This document shows positions 5,778 through 17,346 of a stretch of DNA of 64,000 bases, in pieces. The stretch comes from Burkholderiales bacterium. Its GTDB lineage: Bacteria > Pseudomonadota > Gammaproteobacteria > Burkholderiales > Burkholderiaceae_C. Made by a program: the position numbers and the translations under genes. Every line of letters starts with the position of its first letter. The first letter of the stretch is position 1. The stretch spans positions 1 to 64,000 of the forward strand of contig JANYEE010000115.1 in the NCBI GenBank assembly GCA_025363275.1, written 5' to 3'. The notes under the pieces were generated by a model. It made no database searches. It saw only the letters and a list, made by a program, of their open reading frames with translations, and was not told where the DNA came from.

Positions 5778-8378
5778 ATGACCACCCTTGCGCCCACCCC
5801 CGACACTCCCGCTGCTGAAGCCCCTGCGTCGGGTCGCTCCGGCAGCATGCTGTCCCAGTTGAAGTCCCTCTTGCCCCGCGCTTTGGGTGCCGCCCAGGCC
5901 GACACCCTGTCTCACGCCCACCAGGATTCCGCCATGGACACCCCCCTCGTTAACGGCTACCCGGCCAACCGCCCATCTACCACCCAGGCCCTGGAGTCCG
6001 CTCTGGCGCAGAACCTGGCGGTATTGCCCGGCCAGGCCTCTACCCATGATGAGATGCAGGCGCTCTCCCTGGTCGCCCGCGAGCAATTGGCACGCCGCTG
6101 GGTAGCCACCCAGGCGGCAGACACGCAATCCAAGTCCAAGCGGGTGTATTACCTGTCGATGGAATTCCTGATGGGGCGTTCGCTTTCCAATGCCTTGGAC
6201 GCCCTTCAACTGACGGGCCCCGCCGCTGCCGCGCTGCAGGCCCACGCCCGCTCGCTGGAAGACACCCTGGCCCAAGAGCCCGACGCGGCACTGGGCAATG
6301 GCGGCCTGGGTCGCCTAGCGGCTTGCTTTCTCGATTCGATGGCCACGCTGGGTCTGCCATCGTTTGGCTACGGCCTGCGCTACGAGTTCGGCATGTTCAA
6401 GCAGGCCCTGGTGAATGGCGCGCAAACCGAAGGGCCTGATGCCTGGCTGGTGGGCGGCACGCCCTGGGAGTTCCCCCGGGTCGATGCCACCTACACCGTG
6501 CGCTTGGGCGGCCATGTCGCGCAGGCGGATGGCAAGCCGGTGTGGGCCGATGGCAGCACGGTGCTGGCCTGCGCCCACGATCTGGTGGTGCCCGGCCACG
6601 GCACACAGCGCGTCAGCACCTTGCGCCTGTGGAAGGCCTTGGCGCCGCAGCCTCTGGACTTGGCCGCCTTCAACAATGGCGACATTGCCGCTGCGGCTGC
6701 TTATAAAAACCAGTGCGAAAGCATCTCCTGGGTGCTTTACCCCAATGACAGCACGGATGCGGGCAAAGAGCTGCGCCTGAAGCAAGAGTACTTTTTGGTC
6801 AGCGCCGCCATGCAAGACCTGGTGGCCCGCCACCTGCGCGAGAACCCAGGGCTGCTGAACCTGGCGGACAAAGTCTCCATCCACCTGAACGACACCCACC
6901 CCGCCATGAGCGTGGCCGAGCTGATGCGCCTGCTGGTGGACGAACACCAGCTGGAATGGACAGAAGCCTGGGCCATTTGCCAAAAAACCTTCAGCTACAC
7001 CAACCACACCCTGATGCCAGAGGCGCTGGAGACTTGGCCCGTGACGCTGATGCAGCGCCTGCTGCCGCGCCACCTGGACATCATCTACCGCATCAACCAC
7101 GAGTTTCTGCAATGGGCAGCCACACAGCGCCCGGGCGACAACGATTTTCTGGCCCGTCTGTCCCTGATCGATGAGGTGGGCGAGCGCCGCGTGCGCATGG
7201 CCAATTTGTCCATCGTGGGCAGCCATATGGTGAATGGCGTGTCGGCCCTGCATTCCAATTTGCTGGTGGAGACTTTGTTTGCCGACTTTGCCGCGCTGTG
7301 GCCCCAGCGCTTTGTGAATGTGACCAATGGCGTGACCCCACGCCGCTGGCTGGCGCAGTGCAACCCCGGCCTCGCCAATTTGCTGGACCAACGCATTGGC
7401 AGCAACTGGCGTCTGGACTTGACCGAGCTGCAGCGCATTGCGCCCATGGCCAAAGACGCGGCTTTTCGCAGCGAGTTTGCGGCTGTGAAGGCTGCAAACA
7501 AGGAGCGCCTGGCCGCCTATATCGCCCAGACTACCGGCATTGCCGTGGACCCGACCAGCCTGTTCGATGTGCAAGTCAAGCGCATCCACGAATACAAGCG
7601 CCAGTTGCTCAATGTGCTGCATGTCATCACCCGCTACCAGGCCATTCTGGCCAACCCCGGTGCCGACTGGCAGCCACGCACCGTCATCTTTGCGGGCAAG
7701 GCGGCCTCATCCTATGTGATGGCCAAGAGCATCATCCGCTTGATTCACGATGTGGGCCAGGTCATCAACAACGACGCGCGCATTGGCGGCAAGCTGAAGC
7801 TGGTGTTCATCCCCAACTACGGTGTGTCGGTGGCTGAGATCATCATGCCGGGTGCGGATTTGTCTGAGCAAATTTCGACGGCGGGCACCGAGGCCTCTGG
7901 CACCGGCAATATGAAGCTGGCCATGAATGGCGCACTCACCATCGGTACCGACGATGGCGCGAATATTGAGATTCGTGAAAACGTGGGCGATGACAATATC
8001 TTCATCTTTGGTTTGAAGACGCCTGAGGTGGCCGCAATGGAGAAAGCCGGCCACCACAGCGACACCGTGCTGGCGCAGAACCCCGCGTTGCAAGCGGTGT
8101 TGGAAGCCATCGAACAAGGTCATTTTTCACCCGACGAGCCCGGCCGCTACCACGCGCTGGTGGATAGCCTCAAGGGCGACCGCGACCGCTACTTTTTGCT
8201 GGCCGACCACGCCAGCTACGTGGCCACGCAACTCCGTGTGGACGCGCTGTACCGCTGCCCCGACGACTGGACCCGCTGCGCGATTGCCAATGTGTCGGGC
8301 ATGGGCGTATTTTCGTCAGACCACACCATTTCGCAGTACGCCTCGGACATCTGGCACGTCGCGCCCAAGGCCTTGTAG
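5778..8378 (+). CDS. glgP: Glycogen/starch/alpha-glucan phosphorylase
   Basis: VYYLSMEFLMGRSL..NGGLGRLAACFLDSMATL..DVQVKRIHEYKRQLLNVLH..GADLSEQISTAGTEASGTGNMKLAMNGALTIGTDDGANIEI (PLP phosphorylase motifs). Confidence 0.97.
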   Translation: MTTLAPTPDTPAAEAPASGRSGSMLSQLKSLLPRALGAAQADTLSHAHQDSAMDTPLVNGYPANRPSTTQALESALAQNLAVLPGQASTHDEMQALSLVAREQLARRWVATQAADTQSKSKRVYYLSMEFLMGRSLSNALDALQLTGPAAAALQAHARSLEDTLAQEPDAALGNGGLGRLAACFLDSMATLGLPSFGYGLRYEFGMFKQALVNGAQTEGPDAWLVGGTPWEFPRVDATYTVRLGGHVAQADGKPVWADGSTVLACAHDLVVPGHGTQRVSTLRLWKALAPQPLDLAAFNNGDIAAAAAYKNQCESISWVLYPNDSTDAGKELRLKQEYFLVSAAMQDLVARHLRENPGLLNLADKVSIHLNDTHPAMSVAELMRLLVDEHQLEWTEAWAICQKTFSYTNHTLMPEALETWPVTLMQRLLPRHLDIIYRINHEFLQWAATQRPGDNDFLARLSLIDEVGERRVRMANLSIVGSHMVNGVSALHSNLLVETLFADFAALWPQRFVNVTNGVTPRRWLAQCNPGLANLLDQRIGSNWRLDLTELQRIAPMAKDAAFRSEFAAVKAANKERLAAYIAQTTGIAVDPTSLFDVQVKRIHEYKRQLLNVLHVITRYQAILANPGADWQPRTVIFAGKAASSYVMAKSIIRLIHDVGQVINNDARIGGKLKLVFIPNYGVSVAEIIMPGADLSEQISTAGTEASGTGNMKLAMNGALTIGTDDGANIEIRENVGDDNIFIFGLKTPEVAAMEKAGHHSDTVLAQNPALQAVLEAIEQGHFSPDEPGRYHALVDSLKGDRDRYFLLADHASYVATQLRVDALYRCPDDWTRCAIANVSGMGVFSSDHTISQYASDIWHVAPKAL

Positions 8379-8387
8379 GCCCCTGCG

Positions 8388-10343
8388 ATGGCCAAGACAA
8401 AGTCTGCATCCGCGTCCAGCCCTGCACCCGGCCCCGATTTGGCTGCAGCGCCTCCCGCGCCGCGTCTGCTGGCTGAGGCCGATGCCTGGCTGCTGGGGGA
8501 GGGCACACACCTGCGCCCCTACGCGCTACTGGGTGCGCGCTTGCACGTGGTGAATGGCGTGCAGGGCACGCGCTTTGCAGTGTGGGCACCCAATGCCTCA
8601 CGCGTGAGTGTGGTGGGAGACTTCAACGCCTGGGATGGCCATATCCACCCCCTGCAGCCGCAGGGCAGCAGCGGTGTGTGGTGCACCTTTGTGCCCGGTG
8701 TGGCCGTCGGTGCCAAGTACAAATTTGAATTGCACGACCGCGATGGCGCGTTATTGCCCCTGAAGGCCGACCCATACGGTCTGGCTGCCGAGTTGCGCCC
8801 GGCCACGGCCAGCGTGGTGGCCGCCTTGCCCGCGCGCGTACCCGAGCAGCCTGGGCGCAAGGCTGCCAATGCACTCAACGCCCCGGTCAGCATTTACGAG
8901 GTGCACCTGAGTTCGTGGCGGCGCGTGGCCGAGGACGGCAACCGATGGTTGAACTGGGATGAACTCATCGCCACGCTGGTGCCCTACGCATCAGACATGG
9001 GCTTCACCCACCTGGAGCTGCTGCCCATTAGCGAACACCCCTTTGATGGCTCCTGGGGCTACCAGCCCGTGGGCCTGTATGCGCCCACGGCCCGCTGTGG
9101 CGATGCAGCAGGCTTGCGCCGTTTTGTGGTGGCCTGCCACGCCGCTGGGCTGGGCGTTTTGCTGGACTGGGTGCCTGCGCATTTTCCGACCGATCCGCAT
9201 GGTCTGGGCTGTTTTGACGGCACCCCTTTGTACGAGCATGCCGATCCGCGTGAGGGTTTTCACAACGACTGGAACACGCTGATCTTCAACCTGGGCCGCA
9301 ACGAGGTGCGCAACTACCTGGTGGGCAATGCGCTGTATTGGCTGGAGTGCTATGGCGTGGACGGCCTGCGCGTGGATGCCGTGGCCTCCATGCTCTACCG
9401 CGACTACAGCCGTAAGGCCGGCGAGTGGATTCCGAATGTGCTTGGCGGGCGCGAGAATCTGGAAAGCATTGCCCTGCTCAAACGCATGAACGAAGTGGCG
9501 GGCACCGAGCGTCCTTCGGCCATCACGCTGGCTGAAGAGTCCACGGCTTTTCCCGGTGTGTCGCGCCCCACCTATTCGGGCGGCCTGGGCTTTCACTACA
9601 AATGGAATATGGGCTGGATGCACGACACGCTGAGCTACATCCGGCGTGACCCCATCCACCGCAGCCACCACCACAGCGAGATGACCTTCAGCATGGTCTA
9701 CGCCTATGACGAAAACTTTGTGCTGCCCATCTCGCACGACGAAGTGGTGCACGGCAAGGGCTCGATGCTGGGCAAGATGCCCGGTGATGCGTGGCAAAAG
9801 TTTGCCAACCTGCGCGCCTTCTATGGCTTCATGTGGGGCCATCCCGGCAAAAAACTTTTGTTCATGGGTTGCGAGTTTGGCCAGGTGGCCGAATGGAACC
9901 ACGACCAAAGCCTGGACTGGGATCTGCTGGACCAACCCCACCACGCAGGCCTGCAAGCCTGGGTGCGCGACCTGAATGCTTTGCTGAAAAGCAGCCTGGC
10001 GCTGCATGAGAGCGACTACCAGCGCGAAGGCTTCGCCTGGGTGGACCACGAAGATGCCACGCGCTGCCTGATCAGCTTTGTACGCCGCAGTAGCTGTGGC
10101 AAGCACACTGTGCTCGTGGTGTGCAACTTCACGCCTACCGTGCACTATGACCTGCGCCTGGGCGTGCCGGTGGCCGGGCGCTATTGCGAGCGCCTCAACT
10201 CGGATTCCCGCTTCTATGGCGGCAGCGATGTCGGTACGGGTGACGTGCAATCGCAGCCCCACGCCAGCCACGGCCACCTGCACTCGGTGTTGGTCAATAT
10301 TCCTCCTTTGAGTAGCGTATTTTTTGAATTGGTGATCCCATGA
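8388..10343 (+). CDS. glgB: 1,4-alpha-glucan branching enzyme
   Basis: CBM48-like N-term ([23 protein letters not shown]) and GH13 motifs [52 protein letters not shown]. Confidence 0.97.
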   Translation: MAKTKSASASSPAPGPDLAAAPPAPRLLAEADAWLLGEGTHLRPYALLGARLHVVNGVQGTRFAVWAPNASRVSVVGDFNAWDGHIHPLQPQGSSGVWCTFVPGVAVGAKYKFELHDRDGALLPLKADPYGLAAELRPATASVVAALPARVPEQPGRKAANALNAPVSIYEVHLSSWRRVAEDGNRWLNWDELIATLVPYASDMGFTHLELLPISEHPFDGSWGYQPVGLYAPTARCGDAAGLRRFVVACHAAGLGVLLDWVPAHFPTDPHGLGCFDGTPLYEHADPREGFHNDWNTLIFNLGRNEVRNYLVGNALYWLECYGVDGLRVDAVASMLYRDYSRKAGEWIPNVLGGRENLESIALLKRMNEVAGTERPSAITLAEESTAFPGVSRPTYSGGLGFHYKWNMGWMHDTLSYIRRDPIHRSHHHSEMTFSMVYAYDENFVLPISHDEVVHGKGSMLGKMPGDAWQKFANLRAFYGFMWGHPGKKLLFMGCEFGQVAEWNHDQSLDWDLLDQPHHAGLQAWVRDLNALLKSSLALHESDYQREGFAWVDHEDATRCLISFVRRSSCGKHTVLVVCNFTPTVHYDLRLGVPVAGRYCERLNSDSRFYGGSDVGTGDVQSQPHASHGHLHSVLVNIPPLSSVFFELVIP

Positions 10344-11845
10344 AATTCCCACGCAACAGTGGCGTCTTGCTGCACCCCACCTCGCTGCCCGGCCCCTTTG
10401 GCAGTGGCGATATGGGCGCCAGCGCCTACCACTTTGTCGATTGGCTGCAAGGGGCAGGCCAGAGGCTGTGGCAGATCTTGCCGCTAGGTGGCATTGGCCC
10501 TGGCAACTCGCCGTATATGAGCAGCTCGGCCTTTGCGGGCAACCTGTTGTTGATCGACATGGTGGACTTGCAAGAGCGCGGCTGGCTGGTGGAGGCCGAC
10601 ATGGCCACTGACCCGGCCTTTGAGGTCGGCCGCCTGAACTTTGCGGCCGTGTGGCCCTGGCGTATGGACCGTCTGGCCCGCGCTGCCAAGCGCTTTGCGC
10701 AGACCCCGGCCAGCACCACACACACCGCAGATGTGGCCGAGTTCGAGGCCTTCTGCCAAGCACAGGCCGATTGGCTGGACAACTACGCACTCTTCATGGC
10801 GCTGGCCGAGCACACCCACTGGCAAGACTGGTGCGAATGGCCCGGCGGCCTGGCCCAGCGCACGCCCGCTGCCCTGGCGGCGGCGCGTGCCCAGCATGCC
10901 GACCGCATCGCGTTTTGGAAGTTCTGCCAATGGCGCTTCTTTGCCCAGTGGAACAAGTTGCGCGCCTATGCCAATTCCAAAGACATCAAGATCGTGGGCG
11001 ACGCCCCCATCTTCATTGCCTACCAAAGCGCTGAAGTCTGGGCCCGCCAGGACTTGTTTGATCTGACACCCGATGGCCGCCCGCGCGTGGTGGCCGGTGT
11101 GCCGCCCGACTACTTCAGCGCCACCGGCCAGCGCTGGGGCAACCCCCTGTACCTGTGGGTTGCGCACGCCCAAGAAAACTACGCCTGGTGGGTGGAGCGC
11201 GTGCGCCGCAGTTTTGAGCTGGTGGACATGGTGCGCATCGACCACTTTCGCGGCTTTGCCAGCTACTGGGAGGTGCCCGCCAGTGAGCCCACCGCCGTCA
11301 AGGGTCAGTGGCTGCCGGGTCCTGGTGCGCCGCTGTTCAAGGCCATTCACAAGGCGCTGGGCCCCTTGGCCATCATTGCCGAAGACCTGGGCGAAGTGAC
11401 TCCCGATGTGGAGGCCCTGCGCCGCGAATTTGCCTTTCCCGGCATGCGCATTTTGCAGTTTGCGTTTGGCGATGACAGCAGCAATAACTTCCTGCCACAC
11501 CGTCACCAGAACGACACGGTTGTCTACACCGGAACGCATGACAACGACACCAGCCGCGGCTGGTGGGCCAGCGCCAGCGAGCACGAGCGCAAGCATCTGC
11601 GCGACTACCTGGGGGTGGATGGCTCCGAGGTGCATTGGGACCTGATTCGTGCCAGCTTTGCCAGCGTGGCCGACACGGCCGTTCACCCCATGCAAGACAT
11701 TCTGGGCCTGGGCACCGAGGCCCGTATGAATCTGCCGGGTAAGGGCGAGGGTTACTGGGAGTGGCGCTTTGACTGGGCGCAGGTCAAGCCCGAGCACGGC
11801 CAGCGGCTGGCGCATTGGACGTGTTTGTACGGCCGCGGCGTGTAA
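10340..11845 (+). CDS. malQ: 4-alpha-glucanotransferase (GH77)
   Basis: [94 protein letters not shown]-type overlap with glgB. Confidence 0.97.
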   Translation: MKFPRNSGVLLHPTSLPGPFGSGDMGASAYHFVDWLQGAGQRLWQILPLGGIGPGNSPYMSSSAFAGNLLLIDMVDLQERGWLVEADMATDPAFEVGRLNFAAVWPWRMDRLARAAKRFAQTPASTTHTADVAEFEAFCQAQADWLDNYALFMALAEHTHWQDWCEWPGGLAQRTPAALAAARAQHADRIAFWKFCQWRFFAQWNKLRAYANSKDIKIVGDAPIFIAYQSAEVWARQDLFDLTPDGRPRVVAGVPPDYFSATGQRWGNPLYLWVAHAQENYAWWVERVRRSFELVDMVRIDHFRGFASYWEVPASEPTAVKGQWLPGPGAPLFKAIHKALGPLAIIAEDLGEVTPDVEALRREFAFPGMRILQFAFGDDSSNNFLPHRHQNDTVVYTGTHDNDTSRGWWASASEHERKHLRDYLGVDGSEVHWDLIRASFASVADTAVHPMQDILGLGTEARMNLPGKGEGYWEWRFDWAQVKPEHGQRLAHWTCLYGRGV

Positions 11846-11869
11846 AGAACTACTTTTACGAATGAAAGT

Positions 11870-11920
11870 GGCCTGAGGCCCAGGTAAAACCTGCCTGAGC
11901 AGCTATCTATTTAATAGCAA
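11870..11920. repeat. Dispersed intergenic repeat copy 3
   Basis: ggcctgaggcccaggtaaaacctgcctgagcagctatctatttaatagcaa. Confidence 0.8.
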
Positions 11921-12063
11921 TCGATTCTTTTGACCAGCGCTGTCATTTGCGTGGGTTTCTGCACTAATGGCCTTAAACCTACTTCGTGCGCGGCTAAACT
12001 CTGCGGCTCTGTGACCTGACTTCAGATCCATGCCGCTAGTCCGGCGGGACGCTTCTCCACACC

Positions 12064-14880
12064 ATGCGCATTGTTGTTTTCAAGACTTGGCTCTCCCAGG
12101 GCACTTACCCTCGACTGTTCGTACCGATTCTGTTACTTATCTTGGTGGTGAGCTTGCTGCGCTACCACCTGTTGCTCAACTCCGAGCGCGCAGAAGCGCA
12201 GCAGCGTATTTCGCAGAGTTTGGCGCATCTGGAGCATTACCTGGCACCTCAGCTTGCACTTACCGGTGATTTCCCCGATCAGGTGCAGCGTGCGCTGGAC
12301 CGTGAGGCCGGCTTCAACCCCTGGATTGAACGCCTGCAGTGGCAGACGGATGGTTTTCTGGTTTTGGTGACTGGCACCATCCCTGCTGCGCCCGCCCCCG
12401 CCTGGTTTGGCAACTGGGTGGACTTGCAGCGCCAGAGCAAGACCCTCACGGTGTCCCTTGGAGCAGGGCGCCAGGGCCACCTGGTGGTGGATGTGGATGC
12501 CAGTTCCGAAGTCGCCAGAATTTGGGATACCGTTGGCAAGCAGCTAAAAATTTCTGTGCTCAATATTGCAATGATCTTGGGCTTGTTGACTCTGCTGCTG
12601 CGGGCCAACGCCCGTATGCTGAGTCGTCTGTCGCAGGCCACTGACCGTTTCAGGGGCGGCGAGCTGGGCACCCGCATGGCCGAGACGGGCACGCTGGAGG
12701 CCCGCGCCGTGGCCCAGACCTTCAACAGCATGGCCGCACAGGTGCAAAGCCTGGTGACTTCTTTGCGCAGCCACCAGCGCCAGCAAGACGAGCAGTTGCA
12801 TTTCACCCGCCAGTTGGTCGATGCTTTTCCTCTGCCCGTTTTTTTACGCAGCACGCAGGGTGAATGCCTGGGGGTGAACAAGGCCTGGGAGCAGTTGTTT
12901 GACACTCCCGCGGCGAACGTGGTGGGCGACCCCATGTCCAGCGACTTTGTAGCGCTGTCCAGCGAGCGCGCCTCGGGGGAGCGGCGCACCTATCCTCGCC
13001 AGGACAATGAAATTTTGGTGCGTGCTGCCCACGAACAACTGCGGGAGATGGCCTACTTCAAAGCGCCTTTCACGGATATCGATGGCAAGGTCACCGGCAC
13101 CATTGGCACGCTGGTGGACATTACCGAGCGCAAGCTGGCTCAAGAGGCTTTGACAGCCGAAAAAGAGCGCGCTGAGGTAACCTTGTCGTCGATTGGCGAT
13201 GGCGTGATCACCGCCGACCCATTTGGGGCCATTGAAACCATCAACGAAGTTGCGCAGTTTTTGACCGGCTACTCGCAGGCCCAGGCCCTGGGTAGGCCGC
13301 TGTCCGAGGTGTTTAAGTTGCAGGGTACTGCTGCTGAGCCCGGCGCCTTGCTGCAGGCCCCAGAAGTCAATTCTGCGGTACAAGCCCAGCAGCAGGTGCT
13401 GGAGCACCGATCGGGTGAGCGCTATGCAATTGAGTTCACTGCGGCGCCCATTCGCAAGCCCAACGGGACCGTGGTGGGTACGGTGCTGGTGTTTCGCGAC
13501 CTGACGCAAACCCGTGAGTTGATGCACCAAATTTCGTGGCAAGCCCGCCACGATCCGCTTACCGGGTTGGACAACCGTGTTGCGCTGTCTGAGCGCTTGA
13601 CGCATGGCCTGTTCATGGCCCGCCGAGACAACTACCCGTTGGCGGTGTGCCTGTTGGACCTGGACCACTTTCAGCACATTAATGATCGCTATGGCGCCTG
13701 GACAGGTGACCGGTTGCTGAAGGAAGTGGCTACGCGCCTGAGTGCTGTTACCGCTGCGCCTGACGCCGTTGCGCGCCTGGGAGGCGATGAATTCGCGCTG
13801 CTGATTGGCGGCTTGCCAGACCTGTCGGCGATTCGCGCGCACGTGCAGCAGGTGCTGACCCAGTTGGCCCAGCCCTACGCCATTGACGACTGTGTCATCC
13901 TGATCACCGCCAGCGCCGGCATCGCGATTTCCTTGTCCGACGATGCCAACCCTGACACCCTGTTGCGCCATGCCGACCAGGCCATGTGGCAGGCCAAGCA
14001 CACCGGGCGCAATTGCCTGCATGTGTTTGACGCCGGGCGCGACCAGGAAGTGCAAACCCTGTACACGCGCCAGGCCCGCCTGGGCCAGGCCATCACGGCG
14101 GGGGAATTGCGCTTGTATTACCAGCCCAAGGTACATCTGCGCACCGGCCAGGTTTTTGGTATGGAGGCGCTGCTGCGCTGGCAGCACCCGGAGCAAGGCT
14201 TGCTGGGCCCGGGTCACTTCTTGCCATGGATTGACGACAACGACTTGTGTGTGGATGTAGGCGAGTGGGTGATGCGCGAGGCGTTGGCGCAAATGCGGCG
14301 CTGGAGCGCGCAGGGTCACCACTGGGCCGTTAGCGTGAACATAGCGGCCCGCCATTTCCACCGCAGTGATTTTGTCAGCCGTTTGCGCGCCATCCTGCAG
14401 GAATTCCCCATGGTCTTGCCCAGCCAACTGGAGCTGGAAATTCTGGAATCTGCCGCGCTGGAAGACATGCAGCACATGCGCCAGGTGATGCAAGAGTCAC
14501 AGGCGCTGGGTGTGCGCTTTGCGCTCGATGATTTTGGAACCGGCTACTCATCGCTGTCGTACCTGAAACGCCTGCCGGCCGAGACGATCAAAATCGACCA
14601 GTCGTTTGTGCAGGGCGTGCTGGACGATCAGGAAGACATCACGCTAGTGAGCGCTATCGTGGCACTGGCACAGGCCTTTGAGCGCGACGTGCTGGCCGAA
14701 GGCGTAGAAACCATTGCCCAGGGCCAACGCTTGCTGGCGCTGGGTTGCGAGCTGGCCCAGGGCTTCGGTATTGCCCGGCCGATGCCCGCGCGGGAGGTTG
14801 CCGCGTTTGCGCTGGGCTATACCAATGTTTTCATTGACCCGCCGGGTAGCGCACTGCACTATTCCACCACTGTGGTGTGA
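12064..14880 (+). CDS. Membrane PAS/HAMP GGDEF-EAL protein (diguanylate cyclase/phosphodiesterase)
   Basis: N-terminal TM, HAMP, PAS domains, RLGGDEFALL, GMEALLRWQHP, DDFGTGYSSLSYLKRLPAETIKIDQSFV, AEGVET. Confidence 0.95.
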   Translation: MRIVVFKTWLSQGTYPRLFVPILLLILVVSLLRYHLLLNSERAEAQQRISQSLAHLEHYLAPQLALTGDFPDQVQRALDREAGFNPWIERLQWQTDGFLVLVTGTIPAAPAPAWFGNWVDLQRQSKTLTVSLGAGRQGHLVVDVDASSEVARIWDTVGKQLKISVLNIAMILGLLTLLLRANARMLSRLSQATDRFRGGELGTRMAETGTLEARAVAQTFNSMAAQVQSLVTSLRSHQRQQDEQLHFTRQLVDAFPLPVFLRSTQGECLGVNKAWEQLFDTPAANVVGDPMSSDFVALSSERASGERRTYPRQDNEILVRAAHEQLREMAYFKAPFTDIDGKVTGTIGTLVDITERKLAQEALTAEKERAEVTLSSIGDGVITADPFGAIETINEVAQFLTGYSQAQALGRPLSEVFKLQGTAAEPGALLQAPEVNSAVQAQQQVLEHRSGERYAIEFTAAPIRKPNGTVVGTVLVFRDLTQTRELMHQISWQARHDPLTGLDNRVALSERLTHGLFMARRDNYPLAVCLLDLDHFQHINDRYGAWTGDRLLKEVATRLSAVTAAPDAVARLGGDEFALLIGGLPDLSAIRAHVQQVLTQLAQPYAIDDCVILITASAGIAISLSDDANPDTLLRHADQAMWQAKHTGRNCLHVFDAGRDQEVQTLYTRQARLGQAITAGELRLYYQPKVHLRTGQVFGMEALLRWQHPEQGLLGPGHFLPWIDDNDLCVDVGEWVMREALAQMRRWSAQGHHWAVSVNIAARHFHRSDFVSRLRAILQEFPMVLPSQLELEILESAALEDMQHMRQVMQESQALGVRFALDDFGTGYSSLSYLKRLPAETIKIDQSFVQGVLDDQEDITLVSAIVALAQAFERDVLAEGVETIAQGQRLLALGCELAQGFGIARPMPAREVAAFALGYTNVFIDPPGSALHYSTTVV

Positions 14881-14903
14881 GGTTTTGTTTCTGAAAGGTG
14901 GCT

Positions 14904-16268
14904 ATGCCCCAATTTGATTTGATCGTTATCGGTGGTGGCTCGGGTGGCGTGCGTGCAGCGCGCATTGCCGCCAGCCACGGCGCCCGCGTGGCGCTGGTCG
15001 AGGAATACCGCATGGGCGGCACCTGCGTGATTCGCGGTTGTGTGCCCAAGAAGCTGATGGTTTACGCCAGTCGCTTTGCCCAAGAGTTTGAGGAGGCGGC
15101 TGGGTATGGCTGGACGCTGGGCAATACCCAATTTGACTGGGCCCACCTGAAGACCCGGCGCGATGCCGAAGTGACAAGGCTGGAGGGTATTTACCGCAGT
15201 AACTTGCAGGCCTCCGGCGTGCAGATCTTTGACGACCGGGCGGCGCTGGTGGACCCGCATACGGTGGCGTTGGCTTCGGGTGGGCAGTTGCAAGGCGCTC
15301 ATCTTTTGATAGCTACCGGCGCACGACCTACGCCGGCTACAGCCTTTCCAGGCCATGAATTAACCATCGATTCGAATGGATTCTTTGATTTGCAAAGCCT
15401 GCCTCGGCGCGTGGTCGTGCAAGGCGCGGGTTACATCGCACTGGAGCTGGCGTGCGTGTTGCAACGCCTGGGTGCACAGGTTCGGGTGCTGGTGCGCGGC
15501 GCGCAAATCCTGCGCGGCTTTGATGCCGATGTGGTGACCCACCTGACCACCGAGCTGGCGCACAGCGGATTGCAATTTCATTTTGGGCACAACATCACCG
15601 CTATCCACCGCATGCCAAGCGGTCTGCGCGTGGAGCACGACCAGGGTGAACCGTTTGAGGCCGACTGCGTGCTGCGCGCCGTAGGCCGCACGCCCAACAC
15701 CCAGGGTTTGGGATTGGACACACTGGGTATTGCGGTAGATGAACACGGCGCCATACCGGTGGATGCGTTTAGCCAGACCGTGGTGCGTGGTGTGTATGCG
15801 GTGGGCGATGTGACCAATCGCGTGAACCTGACGCCCATGGCCATCCGCGAAGGCCATGCCTTTGCTGACACGGTGTTTGGCGGCACCCCGCGTAGTGTGG
15901 ACCACCACCTGGTACCGACCGCTGTGTTCACCACGCCTGAGGTGGGTGTGGTGGGCCTGACCGAGGCACAAGCACTGGCAGCGCATCCGCACCTGGATGT
16001 GTACCGCGCCAGCTTCCGGCCGATGAAGGCGACCTTGTCGGGGCACACCGGCAAGATGCTCCTCAAGTTATTGGTGGACCGCGACACCGACCGCGTGCTG
16101 GGCTTTCATGCCGTGGGTCCGGATACCGGCGAGATGGCGCAACTGGTGGGCATTACGTTGCAATTGCAAGCCACCAAGGCGGCCTTTGATGCCACCCTGG
16201 CGGTGCACCCCACCGCCGCCGAAGAACTGGTGACCATGCGCACCCCCACGGTGCGACATAACCTGTAG
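14904..16268 (+). CDS. gor: Glutathione-disulfide reductase
   Basis: DLIVIGGGSGGVRAARIAASHGARVALVEEYRMGGTCVIRGCVPKKLMVYAS; C-terminal HPTAAEELVTMR. Confidence 0.95.
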   Translation: MPQFDLIVIGGGSGGVRAARIAASHGARVALVEEYRMGGTCVIRGCVPKKLMVYASRFAQEFEEAAGYGWTLGNTQFDWAHLKTRRDAEVTRLEGIYRSNLQASGVQIFDDRAALVDPHTVALASGGQLQGAHLLIATGARPTPATAFPGHELTIDSNGFFDLQSLPRRVVVQGAGYIALELACVLQRLGAQVRVLVRGAQILRGFDADVVTHLTTELAHSGLQFHFGHNITAIHRMPSGLRVEHDQGEPFEADCVLRAVGRTPNTQGLGLDTLGIAVDEHGAIPVDAFSQTVVRGVYAVGDVTNRVNLTPMAIREGHAFADTVFGGTPRSVDHHLVPTAVFTTPEVGVVGLTEAQALAAHPHLDVYRASFRPMKATLSGHTGKMLLKLLVDRDTDRVLGFHAVGPDTGEMAQLVGITLQLQATKAAFDATLAVHPTAAEELVTMRTPTVRHNL

Positions 16269-16302
16269 CAAAATAGTGAGCTGTGATCACCAGAGCCTCA
16301 CC

Positions 16303-17346
16303 ATGACCCCCAATGCCAGTGCAAGCCCTCGCGGCCTGGATCGCAGGCAGCTATTGGGTGTGGCGGCTGCAGCTGCATTGCAGTCTGTGGCTCCATCGGT
16401 TTGGGCTAAGCCCGATCCCTTGTTGGTGGGCGGCCTGCCAGTCACCTGCAATCTGACATTGCCTGTGGCCTGCGTGGCCAAGGCTACCGCCAATAGCGCC
16501 GACAAAAGCGGTGCGCCGAAGTTTGAATACGAGTACAGCAAGTACAACGGCTGGCCCGAGATTAAAGAGTCGTTGATGACTGGCCGCATTCAGGCGGCCT
16601 ACATGCTGGCGCCGCTGGTGATGGATTTGGCGGACAAAAAGATCCCGGTCAAGATCGTGTCACTGGGCCACCGCTCGGGTGCCGTCATCATGGTGCGCAC
16701 CGATTCCAGCTTTCAGCGTTTCAAGGATTTGACTGGCAGGCGCATTGCCATTCCCAGTCGCTTTGCGGTGGATTTCTTGTTCTTACGCAAGATGCTGGCG
16801 CAAGAGGGCATGTCGCCTAAAGACGTGCAGATTGTGGAGATGCCGCCGCCTGATATGCCTGCGGCGTTGTACGCCAAAGCGGTAGACGCCTATTGCACCG
16901 GCGAACCCTTTGGCGCAGCGGCCCAGCGCGCAGGCTACGCGCGGGCGCTGCGCATGACGCGCGATGAATGGCGCAACTACATTTGCTGCGTGTTAACTGT
17001 GCGCGAAGAGCTGATCCGCGACAACCGCCCGCTGGTGCAAGACTTGGTAAACCACGTGATGGGCGCAGGCCAGTGGCTGGACCAGAAGCAGGACAACCGC
17101 AACAAAGCTGTGGCGATTGCGGCCGGGCGCAAGTTCTTTAACCAAGACCCCAACATCATCAAGTTTGTGATGGAGAACCCGACCGACCGCGTGACCTATG
17201 GCGACCTGCGCATGATCCGCTCGGAGTTTGAGGAGCTGATGCAACTCTCCGTAGAAGCGGGCACACTGAAAGCCCCGGTGCCGTATGAGAAGTACATGGA
17301 CGAGAGCTTTACCAAAGCCAGCCGTGCGACCACCATTGCGTTGTGA
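16303..17346 (+). CDS. NitT/TauT-like ABC transporter substrate-binding protein with Tat-like signal
   Basis: GLDRRQLLGVAAAAALQSVAPSVWA leader; LMTGRIQAAYMLAPLVMDLADKKIPVKIVSLGHRSGAVIMV.. typical NrtA/SsuA-type fold. Confidence 0.85.
   Translation: MTPNASASPRGLDRRQLLGVAAAAALQSVAPSVWAKPDPLLVGGLPVTCNLTLPVACVAKATANSADKSGAPKFEYEYSKYNGWPEIKESLMTGRIQAAYMLAPLVMDLADKKIPVKIVSLGHRSGAVIMVRTDSSFQRFKDLTGRRIAIPSRFAVDFLFLRKMLAQEGMSPKDVQIVEMPPPDMPAALYAKAVDAYCTGEPFGAAAQRAGYARALRMTRDEWRNYICCVLTVREELIRDNRPLVQDLVNHVMGAGQWLDQKQDNRNKAVAIAAGRKFFNQDPNIIKFVMENPTDRVTYGDLRMIRSEFEELMQLSVEAGTLKAPVPYEKYMDESFTKASRATTIAL

Noticed and set aside
6315-7622. 435-aa antisense ORF opposite glgP
   Set aside because: His/Gln/Ala-rich shadow frame opposite a strongly conserved phosphorylase; no recognisable domain; expected from GC-rich codon bias.
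8991-10790. 599-aa antisense ORF opposite glgB/malQ
   Set aside because: Spans two conserved sense genes, low-complexity composition, no family similarity; shadow ORF.
10484-11815. 443-aa antisense ORF opposite malQ
   Set aside because: Shadow ORF; sense strand encodes all GH77 motifs.
12844-14493. 549-aa antisense ORF opposite the GGDEF/EAL gene
   Set aside because: His/Gln-rich shadow frame of a well-supported coding gene.
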